A DNA stretch of 43,213 bases from Desulforhopalus sp. GTDB lineage: Bacteria; Desulfobacterota; Desulfobulbia; Desulfobulbales; Desulfocapsaceae. Location of the stretch: assembly GCA_024710585.1 (NCBI GenBank), contig JANJUM010000057.1:1-43213 (forward strand). The letters are read 5' to 3'. Every line of letters begins with the position of its first letter. The stretch's first letter is position 1. The translations under genes were made by a program, and so were the position numbers. Below the pieces are notes generated by a model, which searched no databases, had not been told where the DNA came from, and worked only from the letters and a program-made list of their open reading frames with translations. Shown here piece by piece: positions 17,001 through 26,098 of this stretch.

Positions 17001-17292
17001 CCCGAGCCTCGAGGTGCTGCTGCAGCTTTTTGTCGAGGGGTGCCGCCGCCCCCTGCCGCTCCTCCTCGAGCCGGCCCTGGCCTGCGCCCAGGAAGAGGCG
17101 AGGAGCGGGGATGAGAGCCTCTCCCTGGGCAAGGCGGTCAAGGTCTACGAGCGCTTCATGGAGGAGGGCTATGCCCCCGACTGGGAGCTGCTCTACCGCG
17201 GCCTGAGTGCCGTTGACGTGCTCGGCGGGGAGTTCCTCGACCTGTGCCGCAAGGTGATGTGCCCCCTGTGGAGGTGTGTCGATGCCGACTGA
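14092..17292 (+). CDS. recC: RecBCD subunit RecC
   Basis: Gamma subunit of the RecBCD helicase-nuclease, which processes double-strand DNA ends and recognises Chi while splitting the strands. The 1066-residue protein (E. coli RecC is about 1120) has the family start with LFLVQSQGMERMV (around residue 40), NFRFYLPVDFL, LFVLG-type LHTMPPIFLHCLDKLS (around 210), LLGLNDGAFPR (around 645) and a degenerate nuclease-like C-terminal half. The start is the ATG before FTLHLANRTE; a good ribosome site is not apparent. It overlaps recB by 11 nt, so the subunits are translationally coupled. The order recC-recB-recD, without ptrA between, is common outside enterics. Confidence 0.95.
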   Translation: MFTLHLANRTETLLDGVATVIATEPQEDLFAPELFLVQSQGMERMVAQVLADRFGVFCNFRFYLPVDFLASIGEVVGLGLAAAGFERRVLTWRLDQLLRELDGEVYGLLQRYLSGEDAALKRFQLARHLADTFDQYQVLRSEMLDSWERGRTVTSHAAEPWQMALWRRLQQDATGMHRGKLLRRIGERLEATEDLGPLLPRRIFVLGLHTMPPIFLHCLDKLSRHMAVYLMLLSPSRHYWGDAESPRVTLRRQARAPREAFVGVEHHPLLAAFGRQGRDFHNMLLEGLGQLHEVEGYDASFDEEDYCAAPLLQRLQADLLEDRLPPVATLGADPQDSQVRGHRPTGEDDSIVVASCHSPLRELQVLKDYLLLRLHGDPDLAPCDIVVMAPDIQDYADLIPAVFADLQHSIADRSTRQRNPFLAAFLAFLDLFSGRFGQSEVFDLLRRTEIHPQFQLAPGDLDTLEGWVLDSGIRWGLSAQQRCDDGHADFPEGSWRHGLARMLLGYAMAGEEAWQGVLPFAEIEGQGARPLGGLCRYIALLERAWEDFRHERPLAAWAELLASYAGTLFGDGEDRGLAELRAILAEPAEAVGGLHHGPVTFAVIRHWLALSASERRSSSGFLRGRLTFCSMLPMRSVPFRVICLLGLNDGAFPRPERHHTFDLMADDPRPGDRSPRADDRYQFLEALLSARRHLYLSYVGQSIRSNEELYPSTVLAELLEVLERFYAARDLVTAHPLQPYSARYFSAGEGHRLYSYDEHFCSVADALRQPQPPAGRWWQGTLAESRGAVAVADLQRFCRDPQRFFLGDILGIGREPDSAGVEDSEPFTCQGLDLYEVERELLRRGPEGGTAALARFTAAARWPLGTPGALAFTAKRHEVERFLDKVATLGMGEELAPEAVEVTIGGLRLSGTLAPRRERGGLLLRFGRLRGRDLLEAWLWHALAERGTPGLVTRLVTPQETVTFAAERRGPSLEVLLQLFVEGCRRPLPLLLEPALACAQEEARSGDESLSLGKAVKVYERFMEEGYAPDWELLYRGLSAVDVLGGEFLDLCRKVMCPLWRCVDAD

Positions 17293-20200
17293 GACGCTGC
17301 CCTTCGATGCGGTGCATGGCGAGCTGCGCCAGGGGGTCACCCTGGTCGAGGCCAGCGCCGGCACCGGCAAGACCTACGCCATCACCATGCTCGTGCTGCG
17401 GGCGGTGGTGGAGAAGGGCATTCCCCTCTCGAACATCCTCATCGTCACCTTCACCATCGCCGCCACCGACGAGTTGCGCCGACGCATCCGCAGCCTCCTC
17501 GCGACGGTCCGCCAGCTCCTTGGCGGCGATGCCGGCGACGGCGACGAGAGCTGCGGCGACGCCACCCTGCGCCAGTGGGTCGCCACCCTCGAGGATCGCC
17601 GCGCCGCCCTCTCCCTGGTGCAGGTGGCCCTGGCCGACATCGACGGCGCCGAGATCTACACCATCCATGGCTTCTGCCAGCGCATGCTCGTCGACCAGGC
17701 CCTGGAGAGCGGCCGGCCCTACGAGGTGGAACTGCTCACCGATGTGGCGCGGGTGCGCGAGGAGGTCGCCGCCGACTTCTGGCGCAGACGCCTCTACCCC
17801 CTGGCCCCCTTGCCCTGCGCGGTGGTCGTCGCCGCCTTCGCCACTCCAGCGGAGCTGTTGGCCAGCGTTGTCGAGGCGCGGCGCCAGGGCTGCCGGCTGG
17901 AGCCGCCGGCGCCGGACCTGCAGGAGACCCTGGCCCTCCTGCGCCAGGCCATGGAAAAGCTGGTCGGCTGGTGGCACAGGGACGGGCAGCGGGTCGAGGA
18001 GCTCTTTGCCGCCGGGCTGGCCGCGGGCCACTTCAAGAAGGACTTTGTCGATGGTTTCGACGCCTGGTGGGGCAGGCTGCGGCAAATCTTCTCCGGCCAG
18101 CTGGCCGGGGCGCCGGAGGGGATCGAGCTGCTCAGCGGCGAGGGGTTGCTGAGGCAGCTCAACGGCAAGGTGCTGCGCGGCGAGAAGAAACGGCTTGCCT
18201 ATCTCGAGTCCTGGCCTCTGCCGCAGGAGGCGGTAGGCGACTATCGCGCCGCCGCCGCCGACCTCGTGCTTTCCCTGCGGGTCGAACTGGCGGGAATGCT
18301 GCGCCGGGAGACTGCCGAGCGCCTGGCGCGCCAGGGCTGCATGGGCTTCGACGACCTCATCCACGGCCTCTTCCATGCCCTGCGTCCTCCCGACGGCAAG
18401 ATCATCGCCCGCCTCGTCGGCGAGCGCTACCGCATGGCGCTGATCGATGAATTCCAGGACACCGACAGCGAGCAGTGGCAGATCTTCTTCACCCTCTTCG
18501 GCACGCCGCGCCACGCCCTCTATCTCATCGGCGACCCCAAGCAGGCCATCTACCGCTTTCGCGGCGCCGACATCCATTCCTATTTCGCAGCCCGCCAGGC
18601 GGCGCAGTGGCAGCTGACCCTCGAGGCCAACTACCGCTCCCACCCCCTGCTGCTCGCCGAGATCAACCGCCTCTTCTCGTCCAGGCCGCAGCCCTTCCTC
18701 TTCCCCGAAAAGACCCTCGACTACCGCCCGGTGGCCGCCGGGGCCGGGATCGAGGGCCGCGACCTCCTCCATGACGGGCGCTCCCTGGCGGCTATGGTCT
18801 ACTGCCATGCCGGCCAGGACGAGGGCGGCGGCAAGTGGTCGTCGTCCCGCGCCGGCGCCTGTCTGCGCCTCTTCGTCATCGCCGAGATCGCCGCCCTGCT
18901 GTGCGGGGAAAGGCGGCCGACGCTGCGCGGCGGAGGCGACCGGCCTTTAGCTCCGCGGGACATCGCCATCCTCGTGCGCAACCATTTCCAGGCCGAGGAA
19001 TACCGCCGCGAGCTGGCCGCGGCGGGAATTCCGGCGGTGCTCGCCTCGCGTCGCTCGGTGTTCGACAGCGAGGAGTGCCGCCAGCTGCTGCTCCTCCTTA
19101 CGGCCATTGCCGACCCCGGCCATATCGCCACGGTCAAGCGGGCCCTGGCCCTGCCCTGGTTCGGCAGGAGCGGCGACGAGCTTTTCCGGCTATGGAGCGA
19201 CGAGCGCCGCTTCGAGGAGGTGCTCGACCGCTTCAACGACTACCAGCGCCGCTGGCGGGAGGAGGGCTTTCTGGCGATGATGTACCGCCTGCTCCACCTC
19301 GAGGGGGTGCTGACCCACCTCGCCGCCACCCCTCTGGCGGAGCGCGCCATGGCCAACGTCTTCCATCTTCTCGCGCTGGTGCAGCAGGCGGCGAGCGCCC
19401 TGAACCTCACCGTGCCGCGGGTGCTGCGCTGGCTGGGCGACAGGCGCCAGGACAGCCGTGGCGCCGAGGAAAGCGAGCTGCTGCTCGAGAGCGACGAGGA
19501 CGCGGTGCGTCTGGTAACCATGCATGGCGCCAAAGGCCTCGAATACCCGGTGGTCTTCTGCCCTTACCTGTGGTACCGCAGCGACCGCGTCAGCGAGGAA
19601 GGCCATCAGGTGGTCGGCTATGACGAGGAGCAGCGGCTGGTGGTCGACCTCGGCTCGCCGCGCTTTGCCGAGCGGCGATTGGCGGCGGCACGCGAGCAGC
19701 TGGCCGAGGATCTGAGGCTGCTCTACGTCGCCGTGACCCGCGCCAGGCTGCGCTGTTACGTGATGTGGGCCGACGTCAAGCGGTTCCGCACCCTGTGCTC
19801 CTCCTTCGAATCGGCCCTCGGCTACCTGCTCTTTCCCGAGGGCGAGCAGGGCGACGAGGAGCAGGAGCGTCTTTTCGCCCGGCTGGGCGAGAGGGAGGGT
19901 GTCGAGGTGCGCTTCCTGGACCGCGATACCCCGCGGGTCGCTGTCTCCCTGCCGCGACCGCAGCCGGCGCTGTCGCCACGCACACCGTCGGGCCGTTCCC
20001 TGTACAGTGACCGGCAGGTGTCGAGCTATTCCGCCCTGGCGATGCTCAGTGACTATGGCCAGGAACAGGGCCTTGAAGTCCCCAGGCGGGGAACCGGGCC
20101 CTCCGCCGGCCTGCCCGCCGGGGCCGGTTTCGGCAATGTCGTCCATGACCTGCTCGACCAGGTGCCCTTTGCGCAGCTTGAGAGCGGCCAGGGCTACGAG

Positions 20201-20929
20201 ACGGTTCTCGCCGCCCTCTGCCGACGCCACGGTGTCCAGGCCGACGGGGCGGCGGTGGCGGCCCTGCTGCGTCGCACGGTGCGTACCAGGCTGCTCGCCG
20301 GGGAGGAGGGGGCCACCTTCACCCTCGCCGGGCTTGATCCTGGGCAGTGCCTGCGTGAGATGGAGTTCTACCTCCAGGTTGGCCGACTGGCCACCGCGCG
20401 CCTCAACAGGCTCCTTTCCGGCCAGCCGGGCTTTGTCAGCCTGGAGGAGAAGACCATGCACGGACATCTCACCGGCTTCGTCGACCTCATCTGCCGCGCC
20501 GCCGGCAGGTTCTGGCTCATCGACTACAAGACCAACCACCTCGGGGCCGAACGCGAGGACTACCTTCCCGAGCGCCTTGGCCAGGCCATGCGCGCCCACA
20601 ACTACGGATTGCAGTACTGGATCTATACGGTGGTGCTGCACCGCTATCTGCGCCGCCTGCTGCCAGGCTACCGCTACGGCGACCATTTCGGCGGGGTGCT
20701 CTATCTCTTCGTGCGTGGCATGGAGGAGGACATCCCGGGGAGCGGCGTCTTCGCCACCCTGCCCCCGGCCGGGCTGGTGGAGGAGGTCGACCGGGTTATC
20801 GGCGAGAGGGGCGGAGGCGGGGGGCTGGCCAAGGCAGAGGCGCGGAGCGACCGGCCAGGCCTTGGCCGGATGAGGCCCGGGGAGGTTTCGGCTGCTTTGG
20901 GCGACAGCGGGGAGGGCAACCATGGATGA
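17282..20929 (+). CDS. recB: RecBCD subunit RecB (helicase-nuclease)
   Basis: Beta subunit: a 3'-5' superfamily 1 helicase fused to the nuclease domain of the complex. The Walker A motif ASAGTGKT is at residues 24-31, motif II DEFQDTD near 389, GDPKQAIYRFRGADIHSYF follows, and MHGAKGLEYPVVF (motif V) is near 755. The C-terminal nuclease domain retains the key residues in GFVDLICR and LIDYKTN (Asp about 1081, Lys 1083), then NYGLQYWIYTVVLHRYLRR. It should thus be catalytically active. Length 1215 is normal. I chose the ATG at 17282, 7 nt after GGAGG; the GTG at 17276 sits too close to that site. It overlaps recC (11 nt) and recD (8 nt). Confidence 0.97.
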   Translation: MPTETLPFDAVHGELRQGVTLVEASAGTGKTYAITMLVLRAVVEKGIPLSNILIVTFTIAATDELRRRIRSLLATVRQLLGGDAGDGDESCGDATLRQWVATLEDRRAALSLVQVALADIDGAEIYTIHGFCQRMLVDQALESGRPYEVELLTDVARVREEVAADFWRRRLYPLAPLPCAVVVAAFATPAELLASVVEARRQGCRLEPPAPDLQETLALLRQAMEKLVGWWHRDGQRVEELFAAGLAAGHFKKDFVDGFDAWWGRLRQIFSGQLAGAPEGIELLSGEGLLRQLNGKVLRGEKKRLAYLESWPLPQEAVGDYRAAAADLVLSLRVELAGMLRRETAERLARQGCMGFDDLIHGLFHALRPPDGKIIARLVGERYRMALIDEFQDTDSEQWQIFFTLFGTPRHALYLIGDPKQAIYRFRGADIHSYFAARQAAQWQLTLEANYRSHPLLLAEINRLFSSRPQPFLFPEKTLDYRPVAAGAGIEGRDLLHDGRSLAAMVYCHAGQDEGGGKWSSSRAGACLRLFVIAEIAALLCGERRPTLRGGGDRPLAPRDIAILVRNHFQAEEYRRELAAAGIPAVLASRRSVFDSEECRQLLLLLTAIADPGHIATVKRALALPWFGRSGDELFRLWSDERRFEEVLDRFNDYQRRWREEGFLAMMYRLLHLEGVLTHLAATPLAERAMANVFHLLALVQQAASALNLTVPRVLRWLGDRRQDSRGAEESELLLESDEDAVRLVTMHGAKGLEYPVVFCPYLWYRSDRVSEEGHQVVGYDEEQRLVVDLGSPRFAERRLAAAREQLAEDLRLLYVAVTRARLRCYVMWADVKRFRTLCSSFESALGYLLFPEGEQGDEEQERLFARLGEREGVEVRFLDRDTPRVAVSLPRPQPALSPRTPSGRSLYSDRQVSSYSALAMLSDYGQEQGLEVPRRGTGPSAGLPAGAGFGNVVHDLLDQVPFAQLESGQGYETVLAALCRRHGVQADGAAVAALLRRTVRTRLLAGEEGATFTLAGLDPGQCLREMEFYLQVGRLATARLNRLLSGQPGFVSLEEKTMHGHLTGFVDLICRAAGRFWLIDYKTNHLGAEREDYLPERLGQAMRAHNYGLQYWIYTVVLHRYLRRLLPGYRYGDHFGGVLYLFVRGMEEDIPGSGVFATLPPAGLVEEVDRVIGERGGGGGLAKAEARSDRPGLGRMRPGEVSAALGDSGEGNHG

Positions 20930-22589
20930 CAGTCGTTTTTCCGACCTCGATCTCGCCTTCGCCGACTTTCTCGTCGACCATAGCGGCCTTGCCGCAGGGC
21001 AGAGGGAGCGTCTGTGGGTTCTCGCCGGGAAGCTGTCGCAGGCTCTCGGCGATGGTCACAGCTGCCTGCCGCTGGCACCGAATGATGAAGGGCTGCTGCG
21101 CGGGCTGGTCGCGGTGGGCGACGGCCTGACGGCGGCGCCGCTGGTGCTGTGGCGAGGCCGGCTCTATCTCTCTCGCTACTTCCACTATGAGCGGCGTCTT
21201 GCTGCGCATATCGTCCGCCTGGCAGGGGCGTCGGTCGCCATTCCGCTGTCGGAAGGCGAGGCGCCGCCGCTCCCCGGCGGTGACGAGCGGCAGCTGCAGG
21301 CGGTGGAGCTGGCGCGGCAGCGGGCCCTGACCATCGTCTGCGGTGGCCCGGGGACCGGCAAGACTACCACGGTGGTGGCGATGCTCGCCGCTCTGCTGCA
21401 AGACGCCCCGGAGGAGGCCCCGCCGGCGGTGGCCCTGGCCGCCCCCACCGGCAAGGCGGCGATGCGCCTCGGCGAGGCGGTGGGCAGGAGCCTGACGCGG
21501 CTGGATCTGCCGGAGAGGGTGGCGCGGGCCATCCCCACCGTCGCCACCACCCTGCACCGCCTCCTCGGGGTGCGGCGCAGCTCGCCCACCTTTCTGCACA
21601 ACGAGGACAATCCGTTGCACTGGGACGTCGTCGTCGTCGACGAGGCGTCCATGGTCGACCTGGCGATGATGTGCAAGCTGACCCTGGCCATCAAGCCGGG
21701 GGCGCGTCTCATCCTCCTCGGCGACAAGGACCAGCTGGCCTCGGTGGAATCGGGGGCGGTGCTCGCCGACCTCATCGCCTCCCTGCCCGGCAACACCATC
21801 GAGCTGACCACCACCTACCGCTTCGAGGCGGGCATCGCCAGCCTGGCCGAGGCGATCAGGATGGGGCAGGGGGGGCGGGCCTGGCAGCTGCTGCGTCAGG
21901 GGGAGGCGGAGAGCGTCGCCCTGCTCGAGGAGGAGGGACTGGACGAGGTCGACCGCCGCTATGGCGAGATCTTCGCCGAGCTTGGCTCTCCTGTGACCTG
22001 CGACGCGCAGCGGGCCTTGAACCTCTTTGGGCGCTTTCGCGTGCTCTGCGCCCTGCAGCATGGCCCGCGCGGGGTCGCCGCCCTGAACCGGCGCGTCGAG
22101 CTGGCCCTCGCCGCCCAGGGTTTTGTCGTGCGGCCCGGCACCTGGTATCATGGCCGTCCGGTGCTGATCACCCGCAACGACTATGGCCTTGGCCTGTTCA
22201 ACGGCGATACCGGGGTCTGCCTGGCCCATGGCGAGGGCGGCGAGCTGCGTGTGTGGTTCGAGCGGGCCGAGGGTGGGCTGTGCTCTTTCGCCCCGTCGCG
22301 GCTCCCCGAGTGCCAGACGGTTTACGCCATGACCGTGCACAAGAGCCAGGGCTCGGAGTTCGACGAGGTGGCGGTCATCCTGCCCGGAGAAGACAGCCGC
22401 GTGCTCGGCCGCGAGCTGCTCTACACCGCCGTCACCCGAGCCAGGCAGCGTGTGTCGCTGCTCGTCGACGAGGAAATCCTCCGCCTCACCCTGTCCCGCG
22501 CCATCGAGCGGCACAGCGGGCTGAGCGAGTGGCTCGGCGACGAGGGTCATGGCAGCCTGGCCCGGGCCGGGAGAGGGCAGGGGCGGTGA
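20922..22589 (+). CDS. recD: RecBCD subunit RecD
   Basis: Alpha subunit, a 5'-3' superfamily 1B helicase. The N-terminal 130 residues form the RecB-contacting region. The Walker A motif GGPGTGKTT lies around residue 141, motif II VVVDEASMVD around 235, GDKDQLASVE follows, and the C-terminal SH3-containing part has TVHKSQGSEFDEVAVILP and LLYTAVTRARQRV (motifs V and VI). The 555-residue length fits RecD and not the longer RecD2. Its ATG lies inside the end of recB. With recC and recB it should form a complete RecBCD enzyme. Confidence 0.96.
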   Translation: MDDSRFSDLDLAFADFLVDHSGLAAGQRERLWVLAGKLSQALGDGHSCLPLAPNDEGLLRGLVAVGDGLTAAPLVLWRGRLYLSRYFHYERRLAAHIVRLAGASVAIPLSEGEAPPLPGGDERQLQAVELARQRALTIVCGGPGTGKTTTVVAMLAALLQDAPEEAPPAVALAAPTGKAAMRLGEAVGRSLTRLDLPERVARAIPTVATTLHRLLGVRRSSPTFLHNEDNPLHWDVVVVDEASMVDLAMMCKLTLAIKPGARLILLGDKDQLASVESGAVLADLIASLPGNTIELTTTYRFEAGIASLAEAIRMGQGGRAWQLLRQGEAESVALLEEEGLDEVDRRYGEIFAELGSPVTCDAQRALNLFGRFRVLCALQHGPRGVAALNRRVELALAAQGFVVRPGTWYHGRPVLITRNDYGLGLFNGDTGVCLAHGEGGELRVWFERAEGGLCSFAPSRLPECQTVYAMTVHKSQGSEFDEVAVILPGEDSRVLGRELLYTAVTRARQRVSLLVDEEILRLTLSRAIERHSGLSEWLGDEGHGSLARAGRGQGR

Positions 22590-22600
22590 AAGGGGCGGGG

Positions 22601-23446
22601 ATGTTCGTCAGCGATCTCGACGGCACCCTGTTGACCAGCGACCGGCGGCTTGCCGCGGTCGATGTGGCCGCCCTGGCCGAGTTGCGCCGCCACGGGGTGC
22701 GCGTGGTGCTGGCCACCGGCAGATCGGAACATTCCCTCGCGCGGCAGTTGCAGCTCCTCGGCTTGGCACGTGAGAAGGCGTCGCTGCCGATCGACTACCT
22801 CATCTTTTCCACCGGCGCCGGGGTGAGCCTCTTTTCTGCACGTACGCCGCTGCGCTCGCTGACCCTCTCCGGCGCCGCCCTGGCCGGCGCCCTGGACCTG
22901 CTCGACCGGCTGGGCATAGACTACATGGTGCATCGGCCGATCCCCCACACCGCCCACTTCCTCTTCCGCCGCAATGGCGGCGACAACCCCGATTTCACCC
23001 GTCGCCTCGAACTCTACGCCGACTTCGCCCAGCCCTTTTCCCGGCAGGCCCTGGACTCTTTTGGCGGGGCCACCGAGGTGGTGGCTATCGTCCCCGCCGC
23101 CGGGGGCCACGAAAAGGCCGCCAGGGTGGCCGCCCTCCTTAACGAATGCAGTGTCGTCAAGGCCACCTCGCCCCTCGACGGCGAGTCGCTGTGGATCGAG
23201 ATCTTCGCGCCGACGGTGTCGAAGAGCGGGGCGGCGGCCTGGCTCGCCACCCGCTGCGGCATCGCCCGGGAAGAGGTCTGCGCCGTCGGCAACGACTATA
23301 ACGACGAAGACCTGCTCTCCTGGGCGGGGCAGGCCTATGTCGTCGGCAACGCTCCCCTGTCCCTGCGCCGCCGTTTCGCGACGGTGGCCGATAACGACCA
23401 CGGCGGGGTGGCCGAGGCGGCGGCGCGCTGGCTGGCGGGGCGCTAA
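22601..23446 (+). CDS. HAD-IIB (Cof-like) hydrolase
   Basis: A 281-residue haloacid-dehalogenase phosphatase of the Cof/IIB type. Motif I is SDLDGTLLTS at the N-terminus (nucleophile Asp), motif II is LATGRSEHSL, and motif IV is AVGNDYNDEDLLSWAG near the C-terminus, with a Lys (VSKSGAAAWL) before it. The cap domain lies between about residues 85 and 200. Substrates of such enzymes are usually sugar phosphates or similar and cannot be inferred. The ATG at 22601 follows AAGGGG at 6 nt. A GTG at 22586, overlapping the recD stop as GTGA, is an equally plausible coupled start. It follows recD directly and is probably co-transcribed. Confidence 0.88.
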   Translation: MFVSDLDGTLLTSDRRLAAVDVAALAELRRHGVRVVLATGRSEHSLARQLQLLGLAREKASLPIDYLIFSTGAGVSLFSARTPLRSLTLSGAALAGALDLLDRLGIDYMVHRPIPHTAHFLFRRNGGDNPDFTRRLELYADFAQPFSRQALDSFGGATEVVAIVPAAGGHEKAARVAALLNECSVVKATSPLDGESLWIEIFAPTVSKSGAAAWLATRCGIAREEVCAVGNDYNDEDLLSWAGQAYVVGNAPLSLRRRFATVADNDHGGVAEAAARWLAGR

Positions 23447-23631
23447 GCGCCGTGGGTCGGCGCATTTATGGCTTTACTTTTCCTGCGCTTATGACGATAA
23501 CAGGAATGTAAGGGGAGCGAACGGCGGAGGTATCTTCCTGAAACGACGTCGAAAATTTGTTAGTGTGCTGAAATCGTTGCGAAATATTCGTTGAACGGTC
23601 GGCTCTGGGCTTGCCGGTGGGGGGAGCGTGT
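23447..23631. other. Gap between the HAD gene and the FapA-like gene
   Basis: About 185 nt. It begins with GCGCC-GTGGGTC-GGCGC (about 23448-23464) followed by a short AT-rich stretch, a weak terminator candidate for the recCBD-HAD unit. The rest is AT-richer than its surroundings and probably holds the promoter for the FapA-like gene. I see no gene in it. Confidence 0.4.
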
Positions 23632-25317
23632 GTGGCGGCGAGGGTGAAAATTCATTTCCGCGAGGAACCGCGCAGTGTCGGAGAGGCTGAAAGCTCGGTA
23701 ACGTTTACGGCGCGCACCCTGGTGGTTCGCGGCGCGCTGCTGGTCAGCATCGAGGGCGACGGCAGCGAGGCCGGCACGGGGTATGACGAGCGCTTCGAAA
23801 TGATCCCCGAGCAGGGCGCGGAGCTGTCCGCAGACCGCCGCGGCCTGCTCGCTGCAGTCTGCGGCTATCCGCAAATGACACGCAGTAGGGATGGCGGCCG
23901 GGAGACCGTCGTTGTCCGCGTCGAGCCGCTCTTTGCCAGCGACGGCGATGGCTGGACGGCGCGCATGAGCCTCTACCCGCCGCCCGAAGGGGAGACTCTG
24001 CCCGATGTCGCCGCGCTGGTGGCCATGTTGCGCCAGGAGGGGGTGACCTACGGCATCCGCGAGAAGAATCTCGCCGCCGCCCTGGCCATGGTCAAGGCAG
24101 AGGGTGTTCCCCATCTCAATCAGGTGGTGGCCCGGGGCCGTCTGCCGGTCAACGGCGAGGATGCCAGATTGCGCCTCGACATCGCCTGCGGCGCCCAGGC
24201 CGGGGAAGAGCAGGGTGATGGGCAGATGGACTTCCGCGAGCGCAACCTCTTCATCGAGGTGGACGAGGGGCAGTTGCTCGCCACGAGGATTCCGGCCACT
24301 GCCGGCCTGGCTGGAGTCAACGTTTACGGCCAGCCGGTGGCGCAGCAGGCCGGCAAGGACCTGGTGCTGAAGACCGGCGAGGATGTGCATGTCGATGCGG
24401 TCAGCGGCGAGGTGCGCGCCGCCATCGCCGGAGTGCTCTCGGCCACCGGGGACAGTGGCGTCAAAGTCACCGCCAAGCTGACCATCTCCGGGGATATCGA
24501 TTTTCAGACCGGCAATGTCCGCAGCCGCGACGCCGTGGAGATCTCCGGCACGGTACGGCCGGGCTTCGTCGTCAGTGCCGGCGGCAACGTGGTCGTCGGT
24601 GGCACGGTGGAGGCGGCAACGGTAGAGTGCGGCGGCAATGTGCTGGTGCGCGGTGGCATCAGTGGCGAGGATGCCCTGGTGCAAGCCGACGGCGATGTCG
24701 ACGTGCCGGTGCTCTCCCATGGCGTCATCAGCGCCGGCGGTGCGGTGCGCATCGCCCGCGAGGCCTACTACGCCAAGGTGCGCTGCAAGGGCGAGATCGT
24801 CTTCCCCGGGGAGGCGCGGGTGCTCGGCTGCGAACTGCTGGCCGGGGGCAGCATCACCGTCGCCTCGGTGGATACCGAGTTCAGCCCCAACTCTCTTCTC
24901 GCCGCCGCCGTGGTGCCGGAGCGTTACGCCCGTTACTACCGGCTGCTGAAGAGTTTTCACCAGGCCCAGGCCAAGGTCGACGCCTGGCGGCGGCGCTTTG
25001 GCGAAGGGGCCCAGGGGGAGGAGATCGACGAGCTGCTCGAGGATCTCGAAGACACCCGCCGCGCGGCAGCCTCCTACAATCTCATTCCCGGTGCCGGGGA
25101 ACGGGACCGGGCCGGGGGCCTGCGCTATGCCTGCCGCCAGCGCATCAGCATTTCCGGGGTTATCCATATGGGGGCGGTGATTCGCATCGGCAACAGCGAA
25201 GTGACGCTGAAAAAAGGATTCGCCGAAGGCTGGTTCGCCCTGAACGGCGAGAGCGGCCGGGTGGAGTTCCATCATCAGGCCAAGGGCCCGGCGGCCTTTG
25301 GCCCCGAAGTACTGTAG
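23632..25317 (+). CDS. FapA/DUF342-family polymer-like protein
   Basis: A 561-residue FapA (DUF342) protein. The central region (about residues 200-430) is a regular series of short beta-strands rich in Gly and Val, for example VEISGTVRPGFVVSAGGNVVVGGTVEAATVECGGN-like turns, as in a right-handed beta-helix. YGIREKNLAAAL (around 140) and GVNVYGQPV are family hallmarks. A helical C-terminal part follows (SFHQAQAKVDAWRR), then a final beta region. The family was named for flagellar assembly, yet no flagellar gene is near. Its role in non-flagellar settings is unknown. The GTG at 23632 follows GGGGGAG at 6 nt; a TTG at 23611 and a GTG at 23644 are alternatives. The CBS gene follows after 15 nt. 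Confidence 0.87.
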   Translation: MAARVKIHFREEPRSVGEAESSVTFTARTLVVRGALLVSIEGDGSEAGTGYDERFEMIPEQGAELSADRRGLLAAVCGYPQMTRSRDGGRETVVVRVEPLFASDGDGWTARMSLYPPPEGETLPDVAALVAMLRQEGVTYGIREKNLAAALAMVKAEGVPHLNQVVARGRLPVNGEDARLRLDIACGAQAGEEQGDGQMDFRERNLFIEVDEGQLLATRIPATAGLAGVNVYGQPVAQQAGKDLVLKTGEDVHVDAVSGEVRAAIAGVLSATGDSGVKVTAKLTISGDIDFQTGNVRSRDAVEISGTVRPGFVVSAGGNVVVGGTVEAATVECGGNVLVRGGISGEDALVQADGDVDVPVLSHGVISAGGAVRIAREAYYAKVRCKGEIVFPGEARVLGCELLAGGSITVASVDTEFSPNSLLAAAVVPERYARYYRLLKSFHQAQAKVDAWRRRFGEGAQGEEIDELLEDLEDTRRAAASYNLIPGAGERDRAGGLRYACRQRISISGVIHMGAVIRIGNSEVTLKKGFAEGWFALNGESGRVEFHHQAKGPAAFGPEVL

Positions 25318-25332
25318 ATCTGAGAGGAAGAC

Positions 25333-25977
25333 ATGTTCGTCAAGCAGTGGATGAAGACCGAGCTGTTGACCATCGGGCCGGAGGATACCATCGCCGCCGC
25401 CGAGGAACTCTTAAAGAAACACCGCATCCGCAGGCTGCCGGTGGTGGCCGAGGGACTGCTGGTGGGGGTGGTCAGCCCCCATGACCTGGAGAAGGTGATG
25501 CCGTCTATCCTCGATGCCGAAGGGGCTTCGGAGGAGGAGTTTATCGCCGCCAACACCGAGATCCGTGCGGTGATGACCTCGTCGCCGATCACCGTCTGCT
25601 CCGACGACACCCTGGCCGCGGCGGCGCGCAAGATGCGTCACCATAAGATCGACGGCCTGCCGGTGGTCGATTGCGGCCGGCTCATGGGCATCATCAGCAT
25701 CACCGACATCCTCGACGCATTTCTGGTGATGATGACCGGCGATTGTACTGGCACACGGCTCGACCTCACCATATCCCAGGAGCCCGAAGCCTTCTACCGG
25801 ATGATCAAGGCCTTCCAGAAGACCGGCAAGGAGATCGTCGCCATCGCCCAGCACTATGGCTACAGTGCCGACAGCCACCTCGTCACCGTCCACGTCAGGG
25901 AGGAGGATAATGACGACCTCCTCGACCTCCTCTGGCAATACGGGGTGACGGTGAAGCGTAGCGGCCCCGCCGATTGA
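25333..25977 (+). CDS. CBS-CBS-ACT regulatory protein (AcuB-like)
   Basis: A 214-residue cytoplasmic protein with two CBS domains (about residues 7-60 and 78-132, each with a VMTSSPITV- or WMKTELLTI-type start and a D-I/L end) that normally bind adenosine nucleotides. A C-terminal ACT-like domain (about 138-205, LDLTISQEPEAFYRMIKAF and HLVTVHVREEDND) normally binds amino acids or similar ligands. This layout is that of AcuB-type proteins, but no acetoin or acetate gene is present. It probably senses energy state. The ATG follows GAGGAAG and lies 15 nt after the FapA-like gene, suggesting an operon. Confidence 0.87.
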   Translation: MFVKQWMKTELLTIGPEDTIAAAEELLKKHRIRRLPVVAEGLLVGVVSPHDLEKVMPSILDAEGASEEEFIAANTEIRAVMTSSPITVCSDDTLAAAARKMRHHKIDGLPVVDCGRLMGIISITDILDAFLVMMTGDCTGTRLDLTISQEPEAFYRMIKAFQKTGKEIVAIAQHYGYSADSHLVTVHVREEDNDDLLDLLWQYGVTVKRSGPAD

Positions 25978-26098
25978 CAAGTCATTTTTCCTGACAGTCC
26001 CGCAATTTATGTTCGAGGAAATTTTCGTCTTGGGGTAGAATGAGGCACTTTTCGTAACCCGCTGTCGTCCTCTCACCTCTTCCCCCAAGGGTTAGCCC

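Noticed and set aside
12619-17370. A 1583-codon open frame on the minus strand across recC
   Set aside because: Only the part from 13707 down reads like a protein. The rest is antisense to a clear recC and comes from GC-rich codon bias. Similar long antisense frames lie across recB, recD, the FapA-like gene and the FAD oxidase.
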